From positions 62,001 to 126,000 of the forward strand of contig JAYKXP010000015.1 in the NCBI GenBank assembly GCA_037176845.1: 64,000 nt of DNA. The letters are read 5' to 3'. How positions within the stretch are numbered: position 1 is the stretch's first letter; every line of letters begins with the position of its first letter. The notes under the pieces were generated by a model. The model ran no database searches. It saw only the letters and a program-made list of their open reading frames with translations, and had not been told where the DNA came from. The position numbers and the translations under genes were made by a program. Of this stretch, positions 34,692 through 47,300 are shown in pieces. The stretch is from Paramarasmius palmivorus. Taxonomy: Eukaryota; Basidiomycota; Agaricomycetes; Agaricales; Marasmiaceae.

Positions 34692-36643
34692 ATGGTCCTC
34701 AGCTTCTCTCGTATCCTCTCTCTCTTGTCTGTCGTCTCTCTCGTTCATGTTCACGCGACACAAGTGATGCATCGGCCAGACAGCTACCTGGAAACACCCA
34801 ACACGTTCCCGGTCGCAGAGAATCCAGAGGTGCATGTCATTAGGAAGCAGGCTGCAGGAAAAGTTCAGATGGCGTACTTTACGAATTGGGGAATCTATGC
34901 CCGGAATTTTCGTGAGTGTCGCGTTTCGCGAACATACTAGATTATTTTGAACTGAATTCTCCGCAGAGCCTGCCGACATTGATCCTTCCCAACTGACCCG
35001 TGCGTTGTTGGCCCACATGAACTAGACCTTCATTCACTGAATACGTTTCTCTAGACATCCTGTATTCCTTCGCCGATGTCAGCGCTGACACAGGTGAAGT
35101 CAAACTCACAGATTCCTGGGCGGATGAGCAGGTGCGTTGTTCAACTGAATGTCGTGGCTTCGGTCTGATACGCCTCTGTCAGAAACATTATCCTGGTGAT
35201 TCATGGAACGACCAAGGAACAAACCTATACGGATGTTTGAAGCAACTGTAAGGCCATTCTTACTTTGAATATCGTCTTCATCTTCATGTCGACGACTAGA
35301 TACCTGCTCAAACTAGCCAACCGATCAGTGAAAGTAATGCTTTCAGTAGGAGGCTGGACATATTCGCAAAGTGGTCAGTGTTCATCACATCCCTTTCAAC
35401 TGACGATTATCTCATGTTCTATAATAGGTCACTTCAAGTTTGTTACCTCCCCTTCCAGTCGAGATGCATTTGTCCAATCAGCTGTTAAACTCATCGAGGA
35501 CTATGGATTTGACGGAATGTGCGTGCCGCATCCTTTGTTTCTTTGACTTTTCATTTTATCTGCGGTATCAACAGCGACATCGACTTCGAATACCCCACGG
35601 ACGCTCAAGAAGGACAAGGCTTTGCCGACTTGCTCAGTGCTCTCCGGTCAGGCTTGGATGACCTCGCAACTCGCAAGGGTGACACCGTGCCCTACCAAAT
35701 TTCTGCAGCTGTTGCCGCTGGGTATGAGCACTATGTGAACCTGGTTATCCCGCAAATGGATGCTGCCCTTGATCATTGGAACCTCATGGTACGCTCAGGG
35801 TCATAAGTTTGGGTTATTATCCCGCAGATTCTGATGTATCACTCAAAAGGCCTACGACTATGCTGGCTCGTGGCTCACTTACGCGGATAATCAGGCTAAC
35901 CTTTACGGAGGAGAGCGAACCAATACCAGCACAGACAAAGCAATCAAGTACTATGTAGCTTCTGGTGCCGATCCTAGCAAGATCACTCTGGGTGGGTCAG
36001 ATCACTGCTTTAATAACTCGGCTTGACTGACATTCGAATGTTTCTAGGTATGCCTTTATACGGAAGAGCTTTCGAAAATACCGAAGGCATTGGCAAGCCC
36101 TACTCTGGGATTGGACCAGGTACTTGGGAAGCTGGTATCTATTCGTATAGTGCTCTCCCTCGTACGTATCTTGATTTAGCTCAATGTTCATCATGACACT
36201 GATATCTGAACCGTAGTCGCTGGCGCCACCGTTTATGAGAACATGACGGACGTGACTAGCTACTCGTACGACGCGAACAAGAAGGAGCTAGTGTCATACG
36301 ATACACCCAATATCATCAAAGCTAAGACCCAGTATGTCAACGCAAACGGGTTGGCTGGTACTATGTTCTGGGAGTTGTCCTCTGATAAGAAGGGAGCCGA
36401 CAATTTGATTGCTACGGCGGGTTCGGTACTAGGTGCTCTTGACCAGACTCAAAACCATATCAAGTACGTCTTTTACTTTGTGTACCTTCAATGAGGGGTC
36501 TAAGGCGCTTCGTCGTTAGCTATCCGAACAGCAAATGGGATAATATTCGAAGCAACATGGGCCAGAACGCACCCAAGATGCGTGTACCCCAGAAAATGAG
36601 TGGCCCCTTCCAGGTTCCAATGGGTTGGCAGCCCAGTGCATAA
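34692..36643 (+). CDS. Secreted GH18 chitinase
   Basis: Predicted 466 residues. Exons: 34692-34911, 34967-34999, 35055-35131, 35183-35247, 35300-35373, 35428-35518, 35575-35788, 35850-35991, 36048-36161, 36217-36463, 36520-36643; phases agree throughout and sum to 467 codons. A signal peptide ([17 protein letters not shown]) is followed by a propeptide-like stretch, then [18 protein letters not shown], the first strand of the TIM barrel. [14 protein letters not shown] and the catalytic DGIDIDFEYP (general acid Glu in DxxDxDxE) are intact, with the DGIDID block split by an intron. [10 protein letters not shown] and MPLYGRAF complete the substrate cleft. There is no chitin-binding module. Endo-type cleavage of chitin, either nutritional or in hyphal wall remodelling, is expected. 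Confidence 0.95.
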
Positions 36644-36890
36644 GGATAGATAATTCCTATATAATTGTAGACTGGATATAATGCTTTGCTACGATATTGT
36701 AATGACTATAATGCACATTCACACCAAACAGCTATTTACTTTGCACTGTTCCACGCCCTGAATATAGACCAATGTGGTTAGCAATTGGGTATAGACTTGG
36801 TCGGAAGGAAGACGCTGAATCAGTACGGTTGTCTTGATCTGAACTGATAGTACATTGCTTTCAGAATTTTGTACATACTTTGTAGTCTTA

Positions 36891-38315
36891 CTAGTCCAAC
36901 CATACTGCGTGGCTGCCACCTTGCATCCTCTCTTTGCTGGAACGATCGGTTGAACTTCCAGCTGTACCCGGAGCAGGCCAACCGACGACTTCCTTGACCC
37001 CTCCTGTACCCCATCCGTCCCATTCAAGTATCCGTACACCACCTCCACCTTCAATCGAGGCGGCGTAATCGGAATCGTCCGTGAGCAGAACCCACACTCC
37101 CTTAGAGTCGTGGTCGGCACCCGCAAGTGATTTAGGATACAAATCAATCGCGTGTGCTTTACCACCAGAGGTAGGTGTTTCGTATCTTTCGGCAATATCT
37201 GCGACCAACTTTCCTTCGTCATCAAGACGAAAGACGCTGACCCAGCCTTTGTCAGACTCTTTTGATCCTCGTGTTGTTGCCCAAATAGCATCTGGTGTGG
37301 GATGTGAGGGAGTAGAAGGTGCGAGGAGAAGCGTGTCGCCACGGAAACGAGAATTTTCGGCAAGTAAAGATTCGGGGATGATAGGTTGAGAGGAGATGTA
37401 CTCGAGAGATGTTGGGGTGATCAAGTAGGAGTCCAAGTAGTTCGCTATATCAGAGTGATCAGATCTTGAACATAATCTGGGTACTCTACTCACTATGTTC
37501 CGTGACGCAGTAGAGTATCTTTCCATTAGGATGTATTTTGACGTGTCGAGGGCCGTCGTGTGTTGAGGATCCACGGGGTGATTTAGAAGAATGTATATGG
37601 GTGAGAAGACCGGTCTCTTTGTCCCATTTATACATCTCGATACTGTCGGTTCCAAGAACAGGGATGAAAGCAAGACCGAGAGAAGTAGAAAACTCTACTC
37701 CGTGTGAACCATAGCGCTAGGGGAAGGAACCTGTAATTAGTGAACCTTCGCGATAAGGAGACATGATACTCACGAGTGCGACTCGTGTCTTGTCTGCGTC
37801 CGGTAGCTCGTCTTCGGGTACGAAGAGTATCTGCTGGATTTTCTCACCGAAACCACCAGTTGAAGGATCAACGTTGTGGACCTCTCCAGTTGGACCACCG
37901 GCAGAATATATGTGCGTATATGGGGGCGGTAGAACGATATACGAAGACGTCGCAGCTGTTAACAGTCTTAACGAACTTCTAGATTATTGAAGCGTTTCCA
38001 CGCACTGATGGGAACACTGTTGACGTGACCAACCCTCCAGGGGTTCTCATCAACACCGCGGTCTATCTCCCAGCTCGAAAGTGAAGGAGGCAAAGCCCAA
38101 CTTGTTGCATAAGCTCTGTCTTTTTTCGCGTTAGTTGCCAGATATTGATGTGGTCCGAACGCGTCGATAGTCTGAACCAAGTCCAAGGTCCTCTGGAGCG
38201 GAGAAAATGCCAATAAAAAGAGCGAGACCGAGCGAAATGATCCAGACAAGATATGTAGAGACTCTGAAGCAGAGATAGTGGTATTCAAGGCAAACAATGA
38301 TTGGGCCGATTCCAT
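36891..38315 (-). CDS. Carboxy-cis,cis-muconate cyclase (lactonase-type beta-propeller)
   Basis: Predicted 422 residues; exons (minus) 38315-38006, 37955-37774, 37716-37494, 37444-36891, totalling 423 codons. The sequence is a seven-bladed propeller of the fungal 3-carboxy-cis,cis-muconate lactonizing enzyme family: SLHILSGSFRSVSLFLLAFS opens blade 1, then GSHGVEFSTSLGLAFIPVLG, THDGPRHVKIHPNGKILYCV and GKAHAIDLYPKS mark later blades. The family reaction closes 3-carboxy-cis,cis-muconate to 3-carboxymuconolactone in the protocatechuate branch of the beta-ketoadipate pathway. No signal peptide is visible, so it should be cytosolic. It is divergent from a secreted intradiol dioxygenase, with 187 bp between start codons. 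Another lactonase substrate is possible, but the neighbour supports the assignment. Confidence 0.82.
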
Positions 38316-38502
38316 CGTACACGAAAAGAGGACCGAGACTTGGCCGGGCTCAAGTAGGGAGTTCCAACCCTAACCCGAGTCACGAGTTGAGGAAAATCAG
38401 GCTTCCGCTCCAATCGCAGCGGAGGGATATCCGGGATCCGTCTCCCAGCTATGGAGTATTTAAGGGAAATTCTTCTCAACTTCGTACTCTATATCCCCCG
38501 AC
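38316..38502. promoter_or_regulatory. Shared divergent promoter of cyclase and dioxygenase genes
   Basis: The two start codons are only 187 bp apart, so both core promoters must lie here. TATTTAAG at 38457-38464, about 40 bases before the dioxygenase ATG, is a plausible TATA element for that gene. Co-regulation is inferred from the layout. Confidence 0.5.
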
Positions 38503-39901
38503 ATGGTCTGTCGACGGACTCTTCTCTTCGCCCTTGCACTTGTGCCCGCTGCCTGGGCTCATAAGGAGCCCAAAACGGAGAAGGAGATTGAGGTTCAGAG
38601 GGCGTTACAGGCAGCTGCTTATCATGTGCGAGAGAAATGTTCCTAGCTTCGGAATTACATACTGACCTGTTTTGGTTTTGACCAGTGTGCACCAGCAGTA
38701 GAGGAGTTCACGGCAGCTCGGAAACGGGCATGGGCCCAGAAGGTCTTGTCGGGCAACCCTCAATTCCAACTTCCTGGTTACAATGACCTCTTTGCGGATG
38801 GCACATATAATCAAGAGACAATCGAGAGTGGAGATACCAAGTTTCTTGAGTGTAGCCCGGTTGAGAAGACCAAGATTGAGAACAATACCTGTGTTCTGAG
38901 TGCGTGGCGGTGTCTTCTGATAGAGCTAGATGTATACTCACTATCACGTCTATTATAGCACCTGTTGTCACGGAAGGACCCTACTATCACAAGCAAGGCC
39001 ACCCGATTCGTCAAAATATTGCTGAATACCAGATTGGCTTGCTCACAGTGCGCCTTCACTTCAATCTAGCAGCAAAAAATGAAACTGATGCTGATTGCGC
39101 CGCAGTTACTTGATGTTGGTGTTATCGACATCAACACCTGTAAGCCTTTACCCAACGTTTTGGTTGACATCTGGCAAGCCAATGCTACCGGACACTACGC
39201 CGGTCACCCTGATCCCCTTCCCGAATTGCGCGATGAAAAACCCCAAGTCGGAGGCAAACGAAGCGGCTTGCTTTCCGCTTTCCCCAGGACAAAGTTTGAA
39301 GAGACATGGCTTCGAGGCGCCTGGCCTACGGATCAGAATGGCGTTGCTCAATTCACTAGTAAGCGTGCTATGCTCTCAATGTATAGCGGGTTGCCCAACG
39401 CATCTACACTATAGCTATATTCCCTGGATACTACACTGGCCGTGCGACACATATCCACACAAAAGTATTTACATCCTGGGAAATTCTTCCCAACGGAACT
39501 TTTGACGGTGGCAACTTGGCACATGTTGGTCAATTCTTCTTTGAAGATGACCTTAACCTCCAAGTCGACAAGGTAAGCTCCGATGTTCGTATCTGGGAAG
39601 ACACTGGTTTTGAACTTCACTTGTAGATGCATCCCTACACCGAAAACCCCATTCGTCACACACACGGCCGAACACGTAACTGGCGTGATTCTTTAAACAT
39701 CTTTGAGGATTCGCACGGTCCTGAAGGTCAATACAATCCTGTGTTCAAGATGCACCTTTTGGGAGGCGTCATTAACCAAGGCCTAGTCGGATACATCACG
39801 ATGGTACGGTTAAATCTCTTCCTGATGTATATTATTAGTGCTGATTTGGCCATCAGGGAGTTAACGCTAGCGCCTCGTACGACAACTGGTGGAAGGGCTA
39901 G
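38503..39901 (+). CDS. Secreted intradiol ring-cleavage dioxygenase
   Basis: Predicted 352 residues. Exons: 38503-38625, 38686-38899, 38959-39047, 39106-39358, 39415-39572, 39627-39803, 39857-39901, totalling 353 codons. A signal peptide (LLFALALVPAAWA) directs secretion. VVTEGPYYHKQGHPIRQNI and the core VLVDIWQANATGHYAGH and FPGYYTGRATHIHTKVF contain the expected Tyr, Tyr, His, His ligands for non-heme Fe(III). The C terminus ends NWWKG. Members cleave catechol-type rings between the two hydroxyls to give cis,cis-muconates; extracellular fungal members also accept lignin-derived or hydroxylated aromatics. The divergent neighbour is a muconate cyclase, which would act on the product. Confidence 0.92.
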
Positions 39902-42900
39902 AAAGGGAACGAAAGCATGTGATTAATGTTTGTAGACCTGTACCACAGCGCTCGACTAGTGGAATTCATGGAGTAATGTAACACGAACACGAACACTTCA
40001 TTCTGAACCTGTATGCACGTCCGACGCCATCGGGCAAAGCTTGGAGCTCGAGAAGCCGCGCGATGCTCACGGGCACGAAGGTGCAGTGGCTTGAATATGG
40101 CGAATAAGTAAGGCTGGCAGCACGACTGGGTAGTATGATGCGAATAATTCGTCCCATCACGTCATTTTTCTGTACGAGACCGGTGACAGATGGCTGCAGT
40201 GGATTGCGGAAAACGACCCTGTGCGAAGTGAGAGGCACAAGTCCACTCGTCGGCACCGTGAAGTGAATGAACATCTGGCATGATGTCGGTGTTGCCACCA
40301 TTCGGACATTTAATTAAATCAGAACATGTAGGAGAACTCGGTGACTTTCACATCATCATCCATGATAAGTATCAAACGCGCGCTCGAACTAATCTGTTCC
40401 AACACAGTTCGAGAGCTCGTTTGTGTTGGCATCAACTCGTACGTATTATGATCTTTCCGGAAGAGCTACTACACAGATACTCGCTCCTGTTCAAGGACTT
40501 CAACCCGGGTGGAACTTTTGAATATTGGTTCCTGTAACTGTCAAAAGTGCGGTCTGGTAGGGTCCAGCGGCCTGGGTGCTTCAATACTATGATTTTACAC
40601 AGCATATATAGCTAATACTAAAGAGAGCGCCGTTTGAATAGGCAAGAGAATTCGAGCCATCGTGTTCCAAAGTTCGTGTACTTGGAAGATGGTCACGGTT
40701 CAAGTCCAAACCTTCATTTCTTCAACGGTTCTATGGCATTGCAGAGTATAAGCATCTCCAGAAATCCGATTTCAATTGTTCTCCCGTGCATGGCCACGTA
40801 CATCTAGCCAGTGGCCTACTGTATTTTCCCTGCCAGCGTTTGAATGGATCTGGCTTAGTAGCAAGTACTTACGTCCGAGTTCCGCATCCAAGCCATTTCT
40901 TAGCCTCCAGCTTGCATTCTCGACACTCACTGTGAAGTATCTTTCTGATTATTTTTGCTCTACTATCCTTGAAATTGTACGAGCCATAAATGAAGGCGGT
41001 GGAGGTGATGGTTGCAAGCAGAAGTATTAGGCGCTCAGACGACAATCACCTCGTGCCTCAATCAAGCTATAGCGTAACTCCTTCCGTCTTTTCTTCTTAC
41101 ATCGATAGGTCCTCCCCTGTCCTCTCTGTCAGTTGTTCTTCAGCCTGTGGACGTGACTTGAAACAGCCCAGCATGGGCTCAGACAAACAATCGCTCCCGT
41201 GTATATGGTCATACTACTTCCCAGTCAAGCCCTCGGAAGTCATACACCAATAAGGACACGCAAAACTTTACCGGATTCGAGCTCGCTTGAACGGAGTCTG
41301 GTACGTTTGGAATCGACCGATCTTGGCGGCTACCTGGTATTTTTCGTTGCCTTTGTTAGCTAACCCTTCGGCCGCTCGCGTGGAGCAGTGGCCTGGAATG
41401 GCTGAAAAGAAAAACCTATAATTCAAACTGTCAGGTCGCGGTTGATTCTGGTGATGCGCAAGACACGGTAAGACCTGTCCAGCTTATGTCAGCGTAAGCG
41501 CCCAAAATCCTCTCCCAATTCTTCTCGTCTCTCGATGTCCATCTTCTCGTTTGCATAAGGCTCTCCAGACTGTATAAAGAGCCATCCATAACTCTTACTG
41601 GTGTGCATACATAATATCATGCAGTATTACACTGATACTGACTGGATATAAGCGTTTGCACAACTATGCACAAACTATGTATCCTATTCCACCTCAACTC
41701 AGTCTGATGCTCCTCTACGCCTTCCATTTCCACCCAAGAGTATTTCAACGCATGATCCTCAGCAGTTAACACCTCGGCACCTCACCCGCCTCCCATGAGT
41801 GTCAATCTATTCCTTGCTGTGGGTGATGGCATCTCACAGCATCTTCCGAGCTGCACGCGTCAGCTGGCCGAACGATTCTTTGATCACAAGCGAGAATATA
41901 TGCAGAGTCTATCCAACCGTCTTCTGTTGGCCAAAATAGTGGGCGTAATGTCGGGTAGGTGAAGTAAACAAACAGCGACGCGTCTGGCGCGCGACTTGGC
42001 ACGCGCACGATCTATCTATCTATCAGCGAATGCCCAAAGATTCATCGAAAATTCTATCTCGACGCATACTCCCTCTGGCCTCGAACTAACTATACGATTT
42101 ACTAGATATACTATGTAGAATTAAAATGTCCAACTTTTTTTGGCCGCAATGTAACTCCAAGCACGCAAAAGAAGCTCCCTACGCTTGTCCTGCGCGATCC
42201 GCACTGCGATTCGTTGCCTTAAGCCATCTTTTTGGCGAAAAAAAGTTGGACGTTTTTTTCTCAGTACCTAAAGCTAGCTCCTCAGCAAAAATTAGATCGA
42301 CACCAGACGAGGGGAGCGTTATAGTATTTTGGGATGGACATCTTGAAGGTTTTAAACAAGTACAAACAAAAGGTCCCTCGCGGGCATTGCGCATCACCAT
42401 TGATTCGCCCAGTATTCAGTTGCTGATGTGTATACGTACGTTTTTCGTTCAGGGATCACAGGCTGACTTCCGCCTTGCGCATATCGAGATTTTGAAGCTT
42501 GTTCGCCACCATGTAGTAGGATATTGTTCTTGAATTGGTCAGTCTCTTGTTCTCATTCCGCACGTTTCTAAAATCAAGGGGCCATCATAGGTGCTTGAGT
42601 GAAACATCGCAACCATCTTTTGCTCGAATGCTCCCAATTCGATCGATTTGGGCGGATCAGGGAGATTGAACGCATGCTATAACCCCACGTTCAGGATCGA
42701 ACGCGGGACGGATGGCGCCGGATTGTCCCTTCCTTGAAAGGTAGAAATCAAGACTTTTGGCCTGTTCGTGGTGATAGAAGACCTATTCAATGACTGAAAC
42801 GACCGCCCTTCAGCGATTCTCAAATTTCATCCTGGCGCAATGGCTATTCTAGACAGCCAGGACAGTAATCTAGTCGTGTTGTTAGCACTTGTTTCGCGGG

Positions 42901-43632
42901 CTGTCAGGCTGTGTGGGCACGGTTATATTCATGGCCGCGACTTGTGTAGATGCGGTGAACATGAGAAAACAAAGTGCGCTTTTTGCCATTTTGATGGAGA
43001 GCAAAGTTACTGACAAAAGCTCTATAAATCTGCTTGCAAGATAATTCATTCGACTCGGGCCGGGAGTCTCAGCTACGTATCGGATGCTCTTGAAGACAAT
43101 GCTACTCTTAACATATAGTCCATTTTGCTTGCGACGTCTCAGCCACGTTGCCGACAAGTTGACTCTGAATATCATGAGTTGGGTAACATCTTGACTATAC
43201 CATTGTCTAATTCTTTCTGAAAAGTCCCAATTGGTGTGCGGAACTCAACAGTTCACTACTTGACAAACACGCGATCGAATAAATTAATGGTGCCAGTAAC
43301 TATACAAAAGAAATGAGGCTCGACGGTAGAAACAACAAGTGCAGCTTTCGCGCATTCCGCCGATGAATTGCCCGACTGATATGAACTACGTGTTTGATAA
43401 GGGCGTAATCAACGACACGCAGAGCTCGACGGAAATCATTCGCGTCGTAAGTAGAAAATTGACACCACATACGCTTGTCCCAGGGCTAGTCGGGTTTCAG
43501 AGCATATATGGAAAGCAAAGAACAACGAGGTACCGGAGAATATCCAGGCCCCAGTTGAATGTTCGTTAGTAATGCCTATTTTGTGACAAAGCGAATCAGA
43601 CTTGCTGTTGTTTTCAAAAATAGAGGGACTAC
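39902..43632. other. Gene-poor interval
   Basis: About 3.7 kb with no gene I can defend. One point of interest is a minus-strand ATG at 42989 that opens a 35-codon frame with a good signal peptide (see findings). A plus-strand frame at 42126-42533 is unsupported. Confidence 0.45.
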
Positions 43633-44397
43633 TTACCGTCTTCCCGTTGTATGGGACCCGTCAAAGCGCTGGCGATTAGGGTCATAATACTGCCCTGACA
43701 TTGCATGGTCTCCTGGTTGTTGCTGCGGAACCGGATAGTTCGAGGGATATGTGGGGACCTGTGACGAATAAGATGGGTTCGGAAATTGTTGCTGTGACTG
43801 AGACTGAGTCCATGCCATGGTGGAATTATATTGTGGCGGTGGCGTCCAACCGGCAATTTGCTGCTGATATCCATAAGCATGCTGTGGCAACGAACGCGAG
43901 CTGGGACGTGGAGGGGGTAGCGTAGACGATGATTGCTGTAGACTGGATCCATAGGGGAAATGCGTAGATGGCATGGGATTTATGTGCGGCACAGTAGGCG
44001 GAATAATATCTGATTGTCGTGGAAAGCTTGGATATGGGTTCGTTGGTCGCATGGATGGTGGGATACTGGTGCTCTGCTTCGAAAAGGGTGAGTGAAATGT
44101 CAAGGTTCACGCTAAATAGCATTACCACAAGATTAGGATCAGAGCTCGAATGCGGACTGTCCTCACTGACAGATATATACTCGCATGGGATGCCTTTTCG
44201 TGTGCACCGTTCACATGGATCGTAAGGCGGATCTGGGTTGGTCAGGCACTACAGCGGACGACTCGTGTCAGCCAAAAGAGAACAAACAAATGAAGGGCAA
44301 GCTTTACCTTAATCTTTCGTTTTCTGCAGCTTCGGCATGCCATTAGCGCTCGTTTAGGTTTCTTGGCAGGATCAGATGGCTCAGGATGAGAAGACAT
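43633..44397 (-). CDS. Small Zn2Cys6 DNA-binding protein 1
   Basis: Predicted 218 residues; exons (minus) 44397-44308, 44248-44126, 44076-43633. The binuclear zinc cluster is complete: Cys21, 24, 31, 42, 45 and 52 in the CX2CX6C...CX2CX6C arrangement, within MACRSCRKRKIKC and PCERCTRKGIPCEY. An intron falls exactly before the third Cys. The rest is Pro, Ser, Gln and Tyr rich (SQSQQQFPNPSY) and looks like a disordered activation region; the usual middle homology (fungal transcription factor) domain is absent. The stop at 43633 overlaps a consensus donor (GTAAGT), so a further short exon ending about 65 bases downstream is possible. It probably binds CGG-type sites in the nucleus. Targets are unknown. 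Confidence 0.85.
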
Positions 44398-47300
44398 GAT
44401 GATGATAGCGAGAATAGAGGGAGGTCAAGTGTTCCGAAGAGTTTGCTTTCCAGCCGCCTTATAACTAATAATGCAGATTGCGATAAAAATGTATAGCTGT
44501 CGCTCCAAGAGCAAGATCCAGTTCATAACTCCATCAGAGATCGTTATCATCTAGTAGTAAGGAGCACGGCCTTCCGAAGGTTCCAAACATAACGATCGAG
44601 TATCCGTAAATGTTACGGTTTGCGTGCGATTCCTCAGGATAAATCAAACCAGAACATGAGCTACCTCTGTACATTCAGTCATCAGCGCTTGAGAGGAATA
44701 CTTGCACTGGTTATTAAGTACTTGCCTTAAAACATTGATTGATAATGAACTCACGTACTCGGAGGGCAATATTTCATCCTCAAAACTTATCAAACTTGAA
44801 CCTCCGCGGTGTACCGCTGTGGGATCTGGATCGATTTCAATTGAGAAATGGTTTGCAGACCATAGCGAAGTCAGTACCCCTTGGAAAGAATACCCCGATG
44901 TCGCACCGCTTTAGTCATAGTCATTTAGCCCTAGTACTGAATGGATCCGAGGACTTGAAACAGCTTCGGGAGCGTTGATGTGAGCGCCATTGCCACGGCA
45001 AGCAACGGCAGGTCCTCATCTTTCTTTTCTCTGGGCAAGAATTGAAGACCTAGTGTGACGTAGCGGTCATTCTTGGTTGACCGTAATGTCTTGCGAACGC
45101 CATTTTGCATCTTGTGATGTTTTTGGCATGGGCGTACCGCATTTCCGTTGTGGGCGGAAGACCTTTGTTGAAGCGTGATAGCATTCTAAGTATTGAAAGC
45201 TGTTGCAGTTCCACGCATGTCCTTGACGACTGGAAGCTGGAATAAGGGTATTTGACGTGAGCGGTGCATGTTGCCGCAGTTTGAGTAGACACTATCCCAG
45301 TCATCTGCTCGTAGGCGCACGTAAAAAAGCATTAGCCTTTCTGTTTTAATCTCAACATTGTAATGAAGGGCGTGTCTCTTTTTCACTTCGGTCAGTCGAA
45401 AAAACCGATAAACCGAACAAGGAAATGCCACCTACATCGGAAATCACAAGGATCTAGTTGGACAACTAATAGCAGAAAGCAGTGTCTTGATCATCAATGT
45501 ACCTTTTTTACATTGTCGTTCAGCGTCGTGAATAATGGCTTGCGTCTGAGCTCGAAATGAATATGGAGTGCATCTGATTAAACGACTTATCAGTTCGGGC
45601 GCGCAGTGCAAACCAGAGTCGGATAGAGCTACTTACCAACGTGAAAAAAAGACCATAGATGGCTTTGAAACTAGCTTTACATATACAGTTGCTCGATAAT
45701 CGAGCGTTATCAAGCTGACCATATAGTGTAGTATCAAGGACACGTAACGGTACACCTAGTGGGAAAACCGAATCTCAATGTCCCACGCTTGAGTGCAATC
45801 CGGATTCCGAGTAGCTCCGTGCCGCCCAGACTCTCGTTTCGTTCGCAAATCTTCTTCAAGTTCATTCTCGTCATGTTCTCGTCGGAAAAGAGACTACATA
45901 GACCGGTTTATGGATCTGTAAAACTCTTAGTCTCCACAGCTGTCAAATCTTGGCTGTTTCGCGTCGACCGTCCAATTCAAGGGAGAAGTCTCCCAGTCTT
46001 CTTTGCTCAGCTTTGTGACAAGTAGACATGCAAACTCACGCAAAGCATTCTGGAAGCATGCCTCTCCGATTTCGACTCGCGGTCCTGTTTCGAACTAGAA
46101 CACCCGCGATAGGCGTGAAAATAACCATATGTACGGCGTGGTGCGGCCTATGGTGCGTCGTTAAAAATTGAGCCTGGCTTTTCTATGATTGACTCTATCA
46201 GAGTGTTAACCGGAAGCCCTACAAGGGATCGAATTGTATAACTCGGAGCTTACCGTGTGGAAGCCACAGCGCAAAGGATCCCTTTGAGGCAGTGTTTAAA
46301 TGTGTTGGCCTTCAGGTTCCTACTCTCTGGACGACCACTGCAATCACTCCTGTCATGTAAGTGACTAATGTCCCATAAGCAAACATCTGGCTCCTTCCTG
46401 TCCTCGTCCTTGGAGCTGTATCACTTTTCATCATGTACCATGATGAGGTTCGGCAACAAAAAACCAACTCCTACAGGAGCGCAATCAGAACGCGGCATCG
46501 TCGTGGTGTTGGTAGCAACTTGTCGGTCGGGTAACCTGAATCATTGCCCTTTTGGTGGTGATGCGTACTCGTTTAACATCTCGAAGCTTTGATCTATCCA
46601 GACTGGCAGAAAGCTTACTTTGTGCTCACCCATCTACGTCTCTGCCTCTCGTTCCTATGGCGGTCCTTACAACAATCTCACACGCTAGTACGTTTCAGTG
46701 TGGCACGAGTCGTTCGCGCTAGGGCAACCTCTACTATGTGACCTTGATGTTTAATTAGCGGAAAGTCAAGTATCCGAAGAACGTCGAAGTCTCTACTTGG
46801 CTATACCCATCAATACTAGGGTATTGGATTTGAATCTCGACCGACTCAGGCTGGTATTGTATCGCTTCTGACCTTGGAGTCGACCACCGCTTTTCATCAC
46901 TTATTACATTCGTTTTGAATGAATTTCTCGTCTGCGGACTTTGCAACTGACACAATCTCAGATAGCCGTGCCGGTATTCCAGCTCTGTGGCTATCCTAAT
47001 TTGTAGAGTCTACTACCCATTGAAGACAAAGGTATTCTGTTCCGTTTGCTTAATTCGGGTCAACTGATTTGACCGTCGCGGTTGGGGCAAGGACTAGTAT
47101 ACTAAACGGGACTCTCACTGCTTGACTGGTCCAGCGTATTGCTGGTGCGGGACTCTTGATAAAGGTTGCTGATGTTTCTTTCCTCTTCCCGAGGAGGCAG
47201 AGCTTAATTCAATCTCCTCCAAGCGAACCGGCTGGTGTAGCGAACCCAAGATGACGCGTATCTCTGGTACTCAGCTTCTACCCAGTTTCTCCCATCCGCC

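Noticed and set aside
40690..40712. GGTTCAAGTCC, resembling a tRNA T-loop / B box
   Set aside because: No matching A box or cloverleaf-compatible sequence lies upstream.
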